Of a stretch of 64,000 nt of DNA, positions 1-12,545 are shown one piece after another. The notes beneath the pieces were generated by a model. That model was not told the origin of the DNA, searched no databases, and was given only the letters and a program-made list of their open reading frames with translations. Source of the stretch: Elephas maximus indicus (Eukaryota > Chordata > Mammalia > Proboscidea > Elephantidae). The stretch covers positions 107,938,823-108,002,822 of the forward strand of contig NC_064822.1 of assembly GCF_024166365.1 (NCBI RefSeq), written 5' to 3'. Numbering within the stretch: the stretch's first letter is position 1; each line of letters starts with the position of its first letter. Made by a program: the position numbers and the translations under genes.

Positions 1-1366
1 CAAAAGAAAAACAGGAAAGGAAACAAATAACCTGAATAAGAGATGAGAAGGGAGATACCACAACAGACCCATCTGACGTTAAAAGAATCATATCAGATTA
101 CTATGAAAAATTGTACTCTACCACATTTGAAAACCTAGAAGAAACAGATGAATTCCTAGAAACACACTACCTACCTAAACTAATACAAACAGAGGTAGAA
201 CAACAAAATAGACACATAACAAAAGAAGAGATTGAAAAGGTAATCAAAAAACTTCCAACAAAAAAAATCCCTGGCCCTGACGGCTTCACTGCAGAGTTCT
301 ATCAGAGTGTCAGAGAAGAGGTAACACCACTAGTACTAAAGGTACTTAGAGCATAGAAAAGGACAGAATACTCCCAAACTCATGCTATGAAGCCAGCATA
401 TACCCGATACCAAAACCAGGTAAAGACGCCACAAAAAAAGAAAATTATAGACTTATGTCCCTAATAAACGTAGATGCAAAAATCCTCAACCAATAGAATT
501 CAACAACATATCAAAAAAATAATAATAATAATTCACCATGACCAAGTGAGATTCATACCAGGCATGCAGCGGTGGTTCTACATTAGAAAAATAATTAATG
601 TAACCCACCACATAAATAAAACAGAAGACAAGAATCACATGATTTTATCAATTGATGCAGAAAAGGCATTTGACAAAGTCCAACACTCACTCATGATAAA
701 AACTCTCAGCAAAACAGGAATAGAAGGAAAATTCCTCAAAATAATAAAGGACATTTATACAAAGCCGACAGCCAACATCATCCTAACTGGAGAGATTCTG
801 AAAGCATTCACCCTGAGACTGGGAATTAGACAAGGATGCCCTTTATCACCACTCTTATTCAACATTGTGCTGGAGGTCCTAGCCAGAGCAATTAGGCTAG
901 ATAAGGAAATAAAGGGCATCCAATTTGGTAAGGAAGAAGTAAAAATATCTCCATTTGCAGATGGCATGATCTTATACACAGAAAACCCTAAAGAATCCTC
1001 CAGAAAACTGCTGAAACCAATAGAAGAGTTCAGCAAAGTATCAGGATACAAGATAAACACACAAAAGTTAGTTGGATTCCTCTACAGCAACAAAAAGAAC
1101 ATCAAAGAGGAAATCACCAAACCAATACCATTTACAGTAGCCCCCAAGAAGATAGAATGCTTAGGAATAAATCTTACCAGAGACATAAAAGACCTATACA
1201 AAGAAAACTACAAGACACTACTGGAAGAAACCAGAAGAGACCTACAGAAGTGGAAAAACATACCTTGCTCATGGATAGGAAGACTTAACATTGTAAAAAT
1301 GTCTATTCTTCCAAAAGCCATCTATAGATACAATGCAATTCTGATCCAAATTCCAACGACATTTTT
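1..1366 (+). mobile_element. Older L1 LINE, ORF2 fragment, left part of an interrupted copy
   Basis: This stretch reads as L1 ORF2 reverse transcriptase on the plus strand. The pre-RT/finger region is at about 110-360, and the palm region with the [27 protein letters not shown] and FAD motifs is at about 650-1000. The element starts before the window. The catalytic FADD motif (near 954-965) reads FADG, and the ORF is split into at least two frames, so it is dead. At 1366 it is cut by a second L1 in the opposite orientation and resumes at 9183 in the same ORF2 segment ([15 protein letters not shown]). Family assignment is from established L1 motifs. Confidence 0.93.
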
Positions 1367-2370
1367 GAAAAATAATTTTTATTGTGCTTTAAGTGAAAGT
1401 TTACAAATCAAGTCATTCTCTCACACAAAAACCCATATACACCTTGCTACACACTCCCAATTACTCTCCCCCTAATGAGACAGCCTTCTCTCTCCCTCCA
1501 CTGTCTCTTTTCATGTCCATTTCGCCAGCTTCTAACCCCCTCCACCCTCTCGTCTGCCCTCCAGGCAGGAGACGCCAACATAGTCTCACGTGTCCATCTG
1601 ATCCAAGAAGCCCACTCCTCACCAGCATCCCTCTCCAACCCATTGTCCAGTCCAATCCATGTCTGAAGAGTTGGCTTCAGGAATGGTTCCTGTCCTGGGC
1701 CAACAGAAGTTCTGGGGGCCATGACCACTGGGGTCCCTCCAGTCTCAGTCAGATCATTAAGTCTGGTCTTATGAGAATTTGGGGTCGGCATCCCACTGCT
1801 CTCCTGCTCCCTCAGGGGTTCTCTGTTGTGTTCCCTGTCAGGGCAGTCATCAGTTGTAGCCGGGCACCATCTAGTTCTTCTGGTCTCAGGATGATGTAGT
1901 CGCCGGTTCATGTGGCCCTTTCTGTCTCTTGGGCTTGTAGTCACCTTGTGTCCTTGGTGTTCTTCATTCTCCTTTGATCCAGGTGGGTTGAGACCAATTG
2001 ATGCATCTTAGATGGCTGCTTGCTAGCGTTTAGACCCCAAATGCCACTCTTCAAAGTGGAATGCAGAATGTTTTGTTAATAGATTTTATTATGCCAATTG
2101 ACTTAGATGTCCCCTGAAACCATGGTCCCCAGACCCCTGCCCCTGCTACACTGGCCTTCGAAGCATTCGGCTTATTCAGGAAACTTCTTTGCTTTTGGTT
2201 TAGTCCAATTGTGCTGACCTCCCCTGTACTGTGTGCTGTCTTTCTCTTCACCTAAAGTAGTTCTTATCTACTATCTAATTAGTGAATACCCCTCTCCCAC
2301 CCTCCCTTCCTCCCCCGTCTTGTAACCACAAAAGAATGTTTTCTTCTCAGTTTAAACTATTTCTCAAGTC

Positions 2371-5300
2371 TTATACAATATTTGTCCTTTTGCAACTAAT
2401 TTTACTCAGCACAATGCCTTCCAGGTTCCTCCAAGTTATGAAACATTTCTCAGATTTCTCACTGTTCTTTATCGATGTGTAGTATTCCATCGTGTGAATA
2501 TACCATAATTTATTTATCCATTCATGTGTTGACGGGCACCTTGGTTGCTTCCATGTTTTTGCTATTGTAAACAGTGCTGCAATAAACATGGGTGTGCATA
2601 TATCTGTTCCTGTAACGGCTCTTATTTCTTTAGGATATATTGCCAGGAGTGGGATTGCTGGATCATATGGTAGTTCTATTTCTAGCTTTTTAAGGAAGTG
2701 CCAAATTGATTTCCAAAGTGGTTGTACCATTTGACATTCCCACCAGCAGTATAGAAGTGTTCCAATCTCTCCACAGCCTCTCCAACATTTATTATTTTGT
2801 GTTTTTTGGGTTAATGCCAGCCTTGTTGGAGTGAGATGAAATCTCATTGTAGTTTTGATCTGCATTTCTCTAATGGTTAATGACTGTGAACATTTCCTCA
2901 TATATCTGTTAGCTACCTGAATGTCTTCTTTAGTGAAGTGTCTATTCATATCTTTTCCCCATTTTTTAATTGGGTTATTTGTCTTTTTGCCGTTGAGTTT
3001 TTGCAGTATTACGTAGATTTTAGAGATCCGGCGCTGATCAGAAATGTCATAGCCAAAAACTTTTTCGCAGTCTGTAGGTAGTGTTTTAACTCTTCTGATG
3101 AAGTCCTTGTTTTTTTGGATGAGCATAGGTGTTTGATTTTTAGGAGCTCCCAGTTATCTAGTTTTTCTTCTACGTTCTTTATAATGTTTTCTACACTGTT
3201 TATGCCATGCATTAGGGCTCCTAACATTGTCCCTATTTTCTCTTCCATGATCTTTATCGTTTTAGATTTTATATTTAGGTCTTTGATCCATTTTGAGTTA
3301 GTTTTTGTATATGGAGTGAGGTATGGGTCTTGTTTCATGTTTTTGCAAATGGATATCCAGTTTTTTTTTTTTTTTTTTTTTTTTTGTAATCTAGTTATGG
3401 CAGCACCATTTGTTAAAAAGACTGTCTTTTTCCCCTTTAACAGTTTTGGGGCCTTTGTCAAATATCAGCTGTTCATACGTGGATGGATTTATGTCTGGAT
3501 TCTCGATTCTGTTCCATTGGTCCATGTATCTGTTGTTGTACCAGTACCAGTACCAGGCTGTTTTGACTGCTGTGGCAGTATAATAGGTTCTGAAATCAGG
3601 TAAAGTAAGGCCTCCTACTTTGTTCTTCTTTTTCAGTAATGCCTTATTTATCCGGGGCCTCTTTCTCTTCCATATGAAATTGGTGATTTGTTTCTCCATT
3701 TCATTAAAGAATGTCCTTGGGATTTGGATCGGAATTGCATTAAATGTATAGATTGCTTTTGGTAGAATAGACATTTTTATAATGTTAAGTGTTCCTATCC
3801 ATGAGCAAGGTATGTTCTTCCACTTATGTAAGTCTCTTTTGGTTTCTTGCAGAAGTGTACTGTAGTTTTCTTTGTATAAGGCTTTTACATCTCTGGTAAG
3901 ATTTATTCCTAAGTATTTTATCTTCTTGGGGGCTACTGTAAATGGCATTGATTTGGTGATTTCCTCTTCGATGTTCTTTTTGTTGGTGTAGAGGAATCCA
4001 ACTAATTTTTGTATGTTTATCTTGTATCCCGATACTCTGCTGAACTCTTCTATTAGTTTCAGTAGTTTTCTGGAGGATTCTTTAGGGTTTTCTGTGTATA
4101 AGATCACGTCATCTGCAAATAGAGATACTTTCACTTCTCCTTGCCAATCTGGATGCCCTTTATTTCTTTATCTAGCCTAGTTGCTCTGGCTAGGACTTCC
4201 AGCACAATATTGAATAAGAGTGGTGATAAAGGGCATCCTTGTCTGGTTCCCGAGCTCAGTGGGAATGTTTTCAGGCTCTCTCCATTTGGGGTGATGTTGG
4301 CTGTTGGCTTTGTATAAATGCCCTTTATTATATTGAGAAGTTTTCCTTCTATTCCTATTTTCCTGAGAGTTTTTATCATGAATGGGTGTTGAACTTTGTC
4401 AAATGCCTTTTCTGCATTAATTGATAAAATCATGTGATTCTTGTCTTTTGTTTTATTTATGTGGTGGATTACATTAATTGTTTTTCTAAGGTGAACCATC
4501 CCTGCATACCTGGTATGAACCCCACTTGGTCATGGTGAATTACTTGTTTGATATGTTGTTGAATTCTATTGGCTAGAATTTTGTTGAGGATTTTTGCATC
4601 TACATTCATGAAGGGTATAGGTCTATAATTTTCTTTTGTTGTGGTGTCTTTACCTGGTTTTGGTATCAGGGATATGGTGGCTTCATAGAATGAATTGGGT
4701 AGTATTCCATCCTTTTCTATGCTCTGAAATACCTTTAGTAGTAGTGGTGTTAATTCTTCTCTGAAAGTTTGGTAGAGCTCTGCCGTGAAGCTGTCCAGAC
4801 CAGGGCTTTTTTTTGTTGGGAGTTTTTTGATTACTTTTTCAATCTCTTCTTTTGTTATGAGTCTATTTAGTTGTTCTACCTCTGTTTGTGTTAGTTTAGG
4901 CAGGTAGTGTGTTTCTAGGAAGTCATCCATTTCTTCTAGGTTTTCAAATTTGTTTGAGTATAGTTTTTCATAGTAATCTGATATGATTCTTTTAATTTCA
5001 GTTGGGTCTGTTATAATAGCGCCCATCTCATTTCTTATTCGGGTTATTTGCTTCCTCTGCTGCTTTTCTTTTGTCAGTTTGGCCAATAGTTTACCAATTT
5101 TGTTGAGTTTTTCATTCAAAAACCAGCTTTTGGTCTCGTTAATTCTTTCAATTGTTTTTTCTGTTTTCTATTTCATTTAGTTCAGCTCTAATTTTTATTA
5201 TTTGTTTTCTTCTGGTGCCGGTGGGTTTCTTTTGTTGCTCTCTTTCTATTTGTTCAAGTTGTAGGGATAATTCTTTGATTTTGGCCCTTTCTTCTTTTTG

Positions 5301-6200
5301 TATGGGTGCATTTATTGATATAAATTGACCTCTTGGCAGTGCTTTTGCTGTGTCCCAAAGGTTCTGATAGGAAGTGTTTTCATTCTCATTGGATTCTATG
5401 AATTTCTTTATTCCATCCTTACTGTCTTCTATAATCCAGTCTTTTTTGAGCAGGCTATAGTGTTTGATTTCTTTTCCCTGCTTTTCCTGTTATTTATTTC
5501 CTCTTTTATGGCCTTATGGTCAGAGAAGATGCTTTGTAATATTTCAATGTTTTGGATTCTGCTAAGGCTTGCTTTATGACCTAATATGTGGTCTAGTCTA
5601 GAGAATGTTCCATGGGCACTAGAAAAGAAAGTATAGTTGGTTGCTGTTGGGTGGAGTGTTCTGTATATGTCTACGAGGTCAAGTTGGTTGATTGTGGCAT
5701 TTAGATCTTGCGTGTCTTTATTGAGGTTCTTTCTGGATGCCCTGTCCTTCACCGAAAGTGGTGTGTTGAAGTCTCCTACTATTACTGTGGAGCTGTCTAT
5801 CTCACTTTTCAATGCTGATGGAGTTTGTTTTATGTGTCTTGCAGCCCTGTCATTGGGTGCATAAATATTTAATATGGTTATATCTTCTTGGTGTATTGTC
5901 CCTTTAATCATTATATAGTGTCCTTCCTTATCCTTTCTGATGGATTTAACCTTAAAGTCTGTTTTGTCAGAAATTACTATTGGCACTCCTGCTCTTTTTT
6001 GATTGTTGTTTGCTTGATATATTTTTTTCCATTCTTTGAGTTTTAGTTTGTTTATGTCTCTAAGTCTATGGTGTGTCTCTTGTAGGCAGCATATAGATGG
6101 ACCCTGTTTATTAATCTATTCTGCCACTCTCTGTCTCTTTATTGGTGCATTTAGTCCATTTACATTCAGGGTAATTATGGATAGGTATGAATTGAGTGCT
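2371..6200 (-). pseudogene. L1 ORF2 (endonuclease-reverse transcriptase), broken
   Basis: ORF2 of the nested L1. The endonuclease domain is at about 6190-5430, with recognisable SICCLQETH, NIYAPN, GDFNTPLS and SDHKAIK motifs. The reverse transcriptase is at about 5120-3390, with [17 protein letters not shown] and an intact FADD at about 4115. The C-terminal Cys-rich segment ([18 protein letters not shown]) is at about 2700, and the stop codon is at 2371. The frame is lost several times. One clear lesion is a TAG near 6115 in the endonuclease, where tryptophan is expected in AEWIN. A 25-base homopolymer insertion lies at 3361-3385. Translation would not give an active protein. Confidence 0.9.
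3355..3396 (-). repeat. Poly(A)-only insertion inside L1 ORF2
   Basis: Twenty-five T bases (25 A on the L1 strand) lie at 3361-3385 inside the ORF2 coding region. The flanks are ATCCAGTT (3355-3362) and ATCTAGTT (3389-3396), an imperfect duplication of sequence that occurs once at the same place in the other L1 of this window (near 9500, ACTGGATATC). This looks like a retroposition event that left only a tail plus about three bases. Confidence 0.6.
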
Positions 6201-6662
6201 ATTATTTTGACGTCTCTTTTTGTGTGTTGACAGCTTCTTTTTCCCACTTGATTATATGTGCTGAGTAGATTTTCTTTATATATTGTCCTTTCCTCATATT
6301 TGTTGTTGTTGATTTTGTTTCTGCTGAGTCTGTATTTTTCCGTTGTATTTTATTTTCATGAGGAGGATAGTTTGTCTCCTTTGTGGTTACCTTATTATTT
6401 ACACTTATTTTTCTATATTTATAACTAACTTTTATTTGTTTGTATTGCTGTATCTTCCTCTCCATATGGAAGGTGTATGATTACATTTCTTAGTCCCTCT
6501 TTATTATTATACTGTTGTCTTCTTTTATATAATAACATCGCCGTTACTCTGTGTTAGGCTTTTTTTTTTTTTAATCTTGCTTTGTTTTTTTTTGGATTTT
6601 CCTGTCTGGGTTGACTTCTGGTTGCTCTGCCCAGTGTTCTAGACTTGGATCGATACCTGATA

Positions 6663-7678
6663 TTATTGATTTTCTAACCAAAGAACTCCTTTTAGTATTT
6701 CTTGTAGTTTTGGTTTGGTGTTTATGAATTCCCTCAACTTGTGTTTATCTGGAAATATCTTAATTTCGCTTTCATATTTAAGACACAGTTTTGATGGATA
6801 TATGATTCTTGGCAGGCAATTTTTTTCCTTCAATTTTTTAAATATGTCATCCCATTGCCTTCTTGCCTGCATGGTTTCTACCAGTAGTCCAAGCTTATTC
6901 TTATTGGCTCTCCCTTGTAGGTGACTTTTCTTTTATCCCTTGCTGCTCTTATAATTGTCTCCTTATCTTTGGTTTTGGCAAGCTTGATTATAATATGTCT
7001 TGGTGGCTTTCTTTTAAGAGGTACCTTACGTGGAGTTCGATGAGCATCTTGGATAGATATCTTCTCATCTTTCACAATATCAGGGAAGTTTTCTGCCAAC
7101 AAATCTTCAACAATTCTCTCTGTATTTTCTGCTATCCCTCCCTGTTCTGGTACTCCAATTACTTGTAGGTTATTTGTCTTGATAGAGTCCCACATGATTC
7201 TTAAGGTTTCTTCATTTTTTTAACTTCTTTTTTCTGATTTTTCTTCAAATATATTAGTGCCAAGTGATTTATCTTTGAGTTCAGAAATTCTAGCTTCTAC
7301 TTGCTCAATTTGGCTCCTCTGACTTTTTATTGAGTTGTCTTATTCTATAATTTTTTTTGTTAATCTTATGAATTCCTGATTGCTGTCTGTCTACGGATTT
7401 TTCCAGCTTATTAAACTTTTCATTATGTTCCTGAATAATCTTTCTCATTTCTTCAATTGCTTTATCTGTGTGTTCCTTGGCTAGTTCTGCATATTACCTC
7501 ATTGCCTTCCTGATGTCTTGAAGGGTCTATATATTAAACTTTTGTATTCTGCATCTGGTAATTCCAGGAATGCACTTTCCTCTAGAAGATCCCTGGATTC
7601 TTTGTTTTGAGAGCCTGTTGAGGTGATCATGGTCTATTTCTTTATGTGACTTGATATTGACTGTTGTCTCTGAGCCAT
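6663..7678 (-). pseudogene. L1 ORF1 (RNA-binding chaperone), broken
   Basis: ORF1 of the nested L1. A plausible start ATG is at 7678 (MAQRQQSIS) and the stop at 6663, a length of about 338 codons, normal for ORF1p. The RRM-like core is readable at 7195-6878 (NLQVIGVPEQ, AHRTPRKV, PRHIIIKLAKTKDKE). The C-terminal domain is at 6872-6663 (ARRQWDDIFKKLKEKN, LREFINTKPKLQEILKG). The N-terminal coiled-coil part (7600-7200) is interrupted: a stop follows codon 14, and further frame breaks occur. It is an inactivated copy. Confidence 0.82.
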
Positions 7679-9182
7679 CTATAAGTTATTGTATTAGTTT
7701 ATGCTTGCTTACTGGGTCGTAACTGCTTGCTTTGTTTTGTTTTGGTATACCCCTGTGGGTTGCTTGAGTGAGCTAGCTTGATTATTTTCACCTTTGGAGC
7801 TCTGGTGTCCTGTCCCCAGCTGGCTAGAGCTGGTTTCAGGTACATCAATCTAGGAGTCCATTCAGTTTTCTTGTATGAATTCAGCTCAGGTTTCCAGGTA
7901 GCTGATATCAAGTGTGTGGTACAGGCTCTGTCCTACAGTCTTAGACGGGCAGGGGTGATTGGTGTATATACCGGTATATGATTGCAGCACGGCTCACGCT
8001 CTGAACAAGGCAGGGGGCTGAGAACCGACCCCCAAGTGTCTCTGAGGAAAACACGTCTCTGTTCCTTAAAGCGTGCTGGTGGGTGGGCTCTGCAGGGGGA
8101 CCATGGGCACCCCAAATTTTTGGTTGTGAGGACTGGGAGGTACCAGTTATCCCTGGGCCCCTGTCGTGGGTGGCTGGGCGACCCAAGTGGAGCCACCAGT
8201 CCTTAGGTCCCTGTTGTGGGTAGGTGAGGACCTTGTTTAATAGGCAAAGCAATGTCAAACGTCAAACACCCACCTCTCCGAAAATGATCATGACCCAATA
8301 AAACTTCCTCTCTGGGGAGCTGAGCGATCCAGTGTGATCTGAGCCCCAGGTGGCAGGGTAGAATCGCTTTGTCGTGTCTGAGGGGAGAGGTGTTGGCAGG
8401 AACAGTCCTCCTTCGTTGGTTGTGCCCACCCCAGCTGACCAGCCTGGACTGCTGTTCTCCTGTCCTGCTCTGGTCTGGGCCTGCCCAGGGCTCCACACAA
8501 ATGCCCGGTGCAAATGGAGTTTGAAATGGCTGGAGTTTGCCAACAAGGGCCCATTCTCCTGAAATAGTCTCACACAGGTCCATGCAAAAGGGAAAGGTGC
8601 TCAAGGTCCACGGATGCTTTATGCCTGGACAGGAACCGGTTCTGTCCTGAGCTCCCCCAGTTAATGGAGCTAGCAAATTATCTTTCCCCCGAGTTGGAAT
8701 TTTTTTCCTTCCCCAAGGCCAGGAGGACGACTCCAGGTGCTCACCAGGGTCTATCTCAGGCCTAGGGATTCAGCCGCTGAAGCTGGGTTGGGGGTGGGGG
8801 GGTGCAGTAAAATATACGCAAGTACTTAGATTTTGCCGAGAGTGCCCTCCTGCTCAGGTTCCGGAGGAGTGAGTGGGCTGTGTGGCTGGCTGCTTCTCCC
8901 AGAGGAAACTGTGGCCGAACGCTAGGACGAGCCCACTGCGGCAGCCACTCCAGAAATGGTGCCTGAGGGCTCCCCACGGTTCAGGTCCGGCAACTCCTCT
9001 CCGCTTCTGAACGGTCTCTTCCTTTCCCTGCCCCTCAGTTCATTGTCTAAGCTTGCCTTTGATGCTCAGGGCTCGCAGCTTGTCACAAATATACTCGTTT
9101 CACTTGTTTTTTCAGGTCTTTGTTGTAAAGAGGCTCCACGGAAAAGTCTGCCTATTCCGCCATCTTGGCTCCACCTCTCCCC

Positions 9183-11684
9183 AATGACATTTTTTAATGA
9201 GATGGAGAAACAAATCACCAACTTCTTATGGAAGGGAAGAGACACCAGATAAGTGAAGCATTACTGACAAAGAAGAACAAAGGAGGAGGCCTCATTCTAC
9301 CTGATTTTAGAACCTATTATACAGCCACAGTGGTCAAAACAGCCTGGTACCACTACAGCAACAGATTCATAGACCAATGGAACAGAATTGAGAACCCAGA
9401 CATAAATCCATCTGCATATGAGCAGCTGATATTTGACAAAGGCCCAAAGTCAGTTAATTGGGGAAAAGACAAGTCTTTTTAACAAATGGTGCTGGCATGA
9501 CTGGATATCGATCTGCAAAAAAATGAAACAAGACCCATACCTCACACCATGCACAAAAACTAACTCAAAATGGATCAAAGACCTAAATACAAAATCTAAA
9601 ACAATAAAGATCATGAAGAAAAAATAGCGACAACGTTAGGAGCCCTAATTCATGGCATAAACAGTATACAAAACATTACTAAATGCAGAAGAGAAACAAG
9701 ATAACTGGGAGCTCCTAAAAATCAAACACCTATGCTCATCCAAAGACTTCACCAAAAGAGTCAAAAGACTACCTACAGACTGAGAAAAAGTTTTTAGCTA
9801 TGACGTGTCAGATCAGCACCTGATCTCTAAAATCTACATGATCCTACTAAAACTCAACTACGAAAAGACAAATAAGCCAATTAAAAAAACGGGTAAAGGA
9901 TATGAACAGTCACTTCACTAAAGAAGACATTCAGGTAGCTAGCAGATACATGAGGAAATGCTCATAATCATTAGCCATTACAGAAATGCAAATCAAAACT
10001 ACAACGAGATTCCATCGCACTCCAGCAAGGCTGGCATTAAGCCAAAAAACACAAAAAGAATAAACGTCGGAGAGGTTGTGGAGAGACTGCAACACTTATA
10101 CACTGCTGATGGGAATGTCAAATGGTACAACCACTTTGGAAATCAATTTGGCACTTCCTTAAAAAGCTAGAAATAGAACTACCATACGATCCAGCAATCC
10201 GACTCCTCGGCATATGTTCTAGAGAAATAAGAGCCTTTACATGAACAGATATGTGCACGCCCATGTTCATTGTAGCACTGTTTACAATAGCAAAAAGATG
10301 GAAGCAACCAAGATGCCCATCAATGGATGAATGGATAAATTATGGTATATTCACACGATGGAATACTATACATCTATAAAGAACAATGATGAATCCACAA
10401 AACATTTCATAACATGGAGAAATCTGGAAGACATTATACTGAGTGAAATTAGTCAGTTGCAAAAGGACAAATATTGTATAAGACCACTATTATAAGAACT
10501 TGAGAAATAGTTTAAACAGAGAAGAAAGTATCCTTTGATGGTTATGAGAGGGGGTAGGTAGGGAGGGAAAGGGCTATTCACTAATTAGATAGTAACTGAA
10601 AACCAAACCCACTGCTGTCGAGTGGATTCCAACTCCTAGCAACCCTATAGGACAGGGTAGAACTGCCCCATAGTGTTTCCAAAGAGCACCTGGTGGACTT
10701 GAACTGCTGACCTTTTGGTTAGCAGCCGTAGCGCTTAATCACTACACCACCAGGGTTTCCAATTAGATAGTAGATAAGTTTTATTTTAGCTGAAGGGAAA
10801 GTCAATACACAATACAGGAGAGGTCAACACAGCTGGACTAAACCAAAAGCAAAGAAGTTTCTTGAATAAACTGCATGCTTCAAAGGCCAGCGTAGCAGGG
10901 GCAGGGGTTCGAGGACCATGTTTCTGGGGGACACCTAAGTCAATTAGCATAATAAAATCTATCAAGAGAACATTCCGAATCCCACTTTGGAGAGTGGCGT
11001 CTGGGGTCTTAAACGCTAGCAAGCAGCCATCTAAGATGCCTCAATTCGTCTCAACCCACCTGGAACAAGGAAGAATGAAGGACACCAAAGACACAAGGTA
11101 ATTATGAGCCTAAGAGATGGAAACGACCACATAAACCAGAGATTACATCAGCCTGAGACCAGAAGAACTCTGTGGTGCCCGGCCACAACCGATAACTGCC
11201 CTGACAGGGAACACAACAGAGAACCCCTGAGGGAGCAAGGGAACAGTGGGATGCAGACCCCAAATTCTTGTAAAAAGACCAGACTTAATGGTCAGACTGG
11301 GACGAGAAGGATCCCGGAGGCCAAGGTTTCCAGACCTTCTGTTAGCCCAGGACAGGAACCATTCCCAAAGCCAACTCTTCAGACAGGGATTGGTCTGGAA
11401 TATGGGATGGAAAATGATACTGGTGAAGAATGAGCTTCTTGGATCAAGTAGACGTATGAGACTATGTTGGCATCTCCCGTTTGGAGGGGAGATGAGAGGG
11501 CAGAGGGGGCCAGTAACAACCCGAATGGACACGAGGAGAGAGAGTAGAGGGAAGAACTGTGCTATCTCATTAGAGGAAGAGCAGTTAGGAGTGTATAGCA
11601 AGGTGCATGTAAGTATTTGTATGAGAGACTGACCTGATTTGTAAACTTTCACTTAAAGAACAATAAAAATGAATTAAAAAAAAA
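9183..11684 (+). mobile_element. Older L1 LINE, right part: ORF2 C-terminus and 3'UTR
   Basis: Continuation of the interrupted plus-strand L1. ORF2 resumes at [13 protein letters not shown] (9190) and runs through [14 protein letters not shown](Y)QWNRIENPD and the Cys-rich C-terminus, ending at a TAA at 10479-10481 after the conserved residues RTNIV or their remnant. The 3'UTR runs to an AATAAA-like A-rich end at about 11665-11684. The frame is broken several times. An AfroSINE interrupts the 3'UTR at 10595-10760. The 3' end abuts the left edge of duplicated unit A. Confidence 0.92.
10595..10760 (-). mobile_element. AfroSINE (tRNA-headed SINE) in L1 3'UTR
   Basis: Read on the minus strand it begins GGAAACCCTGGTGGTGTAG (box A region), has a box B-like GTTCAAGTCC, a central body, and ends in the ACTCGACAGCAGTGGGTTTGG tail. 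A perfect 12-bp target-site duplication, AATTAGATAGTA, lies at 10583-10594 and 10761-10772. The SINE is younger than the L1 it entered. Confidence 0.93.
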
Positions 11685-11877
11685 TTGTGTTATTGAAGAT
11701 TTCAAACACATGAAATTAAAGAGGATCCTATATGATCGCACCTAGTTTAAATGGCTTCAAACATTTTCTTAATTTATCTAATTCCCCTATTCTTTTTCCT
11801 TTGTTGGAGTATTTGAAAAGAAATCCAAACATCAAGTTTTTTCACTTGTAAATATTGAGTATACTTGCTTACTTATT

Positions 11878-12085
11878 TAACAGTTGCCATTGAACTGACT
11901 CTGACTCCTGGCAACTCCATATGTGTCCGAATAGAAGTATGCTCCGTACGGTTTTCAATGGCTGATGGTTTTTGATGTAGATCGCCAGACCATTGTTCTG
12001 AGGAGACTCTTGTGGATTTGAAACTCCAAACTTTGTGTTAGCAGCTGAGCATTTAGTCATTTGTACCACCCAAGGACTCATTCAG
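11878..12085 (-). mobile_element. Diverged AfroSINE, present in both duplicated units
   Basis: The tail-like GACTCTGACTCCTGGCAAC is near 11895, and a degraded tRNA-type head (TTAGCAGCTGAGCATTTAG) is near 12040. The same insertion is at 25190-25392 in unit B, so it predates the duplication. Confidence 0.75.
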
Positions 12086-12280
12086 TATATGTGCCTAAGC
12101 AATTCAATTCTTCAGTCTAACTGTATAACAATATCGTATCTATGTGATGGTTAATTTTGTGTGTGAGCTTGGCAAGCCTATGGTACCAGTTGTTTGGTCA
12201 AATACTAATTTAAACATTGCTGTGAAGGTATTTTGTGGATGTGATTAACATTTACAATTCGTTGACTCTTAACAAAGGAG

Positions 12281-12427
12281 ATTGTTGCTGTTGTTAGTTG
12301 CCATGGAGACAGCTCCGACTCATGGCAACTTCATATATAACAGAAGAAAATGTTGCCTGGTCCTGCATCATCTCCATTATCGTTGATATGTTTGAGTCCC
12401 TTGTTGTGACTTATGTCAATTCATCAC
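12281..12427 (-). mobile_element. RTE LINE 3'-end fragment
   Basis: It matches the RTE 3' end (GTTGCCATGGAGACAGCTCC, ACTCATGGCAAC) with the tail at the low-coordinate side. It interrupts the MLT2-like LTR. The unit B counterpart is at about 25588-25738, so the insertion is older than the duplication. Confidence 0.7.
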
Positions 12428-12545
12428 ATTGTGATTACCTTTGGTAATGTGGGGTCTTCGTTCAATGACTTAAAGGTCTTATGAGCAAAAACCGAGGTTT
12501 CTGAGAGGCAAATGAATTTGGCCTAAAGATTGCAACATAGATATC

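Larger units (their letters stand above)
1367..9182 (-). mobile_element. Full-length L1 LINE inserted into an older L1
   Basis: A complete-length (7.8 kb) L1 lies on the minus strand. Its 5' end at 9182 starts with the classic GGGGAGAGGTGGAGCCAAGA-type sequence followed by ATGGCGG. Then come a 1.5 kb 5'UTR, ORF1 (7678-6663), ORF2 (about 6200-2371), a 1 kb 3'UTR and a short A-rich tail with AATAAA next to 1367-1384. It is flanked by 12-bp target-site copies, AACGACATTTTT at 1355-1366 and AATGACATTTTT at 9183-9194, differing at one base. The host sequence is the ORF2 of another L1. Both ORFs are broken by stops and frameshifts, so the copy is inactive, although its FADD catalytic motif is retained. 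Confidence 0.93.

Noticed and set aside
1393-1944. ORFs of 165-168 codons on both strands
   Set aside because: They lie in the 3'UTR of the nested L1, are GC-richer than their surroundings, and have no coding motif. The same ORFs reappear in the other L1 3'UTR at 11143-11652.
8203-8676. Minus-strand ORF of 157 codons
   Set aside because: It lies in the GC-rich 5'UTR of the full-length L1. It does not match L1 ORF1 and no ORF0-like assignment can be supported by reading alone.
10595-10760. Possible tRNA genes from box A/B-like motifs
   Set aside because: All such motifs found belong to AfroSINE heads with SINE bodies and tails attached. No cloverleaf with a matching acceptor stem was seen.
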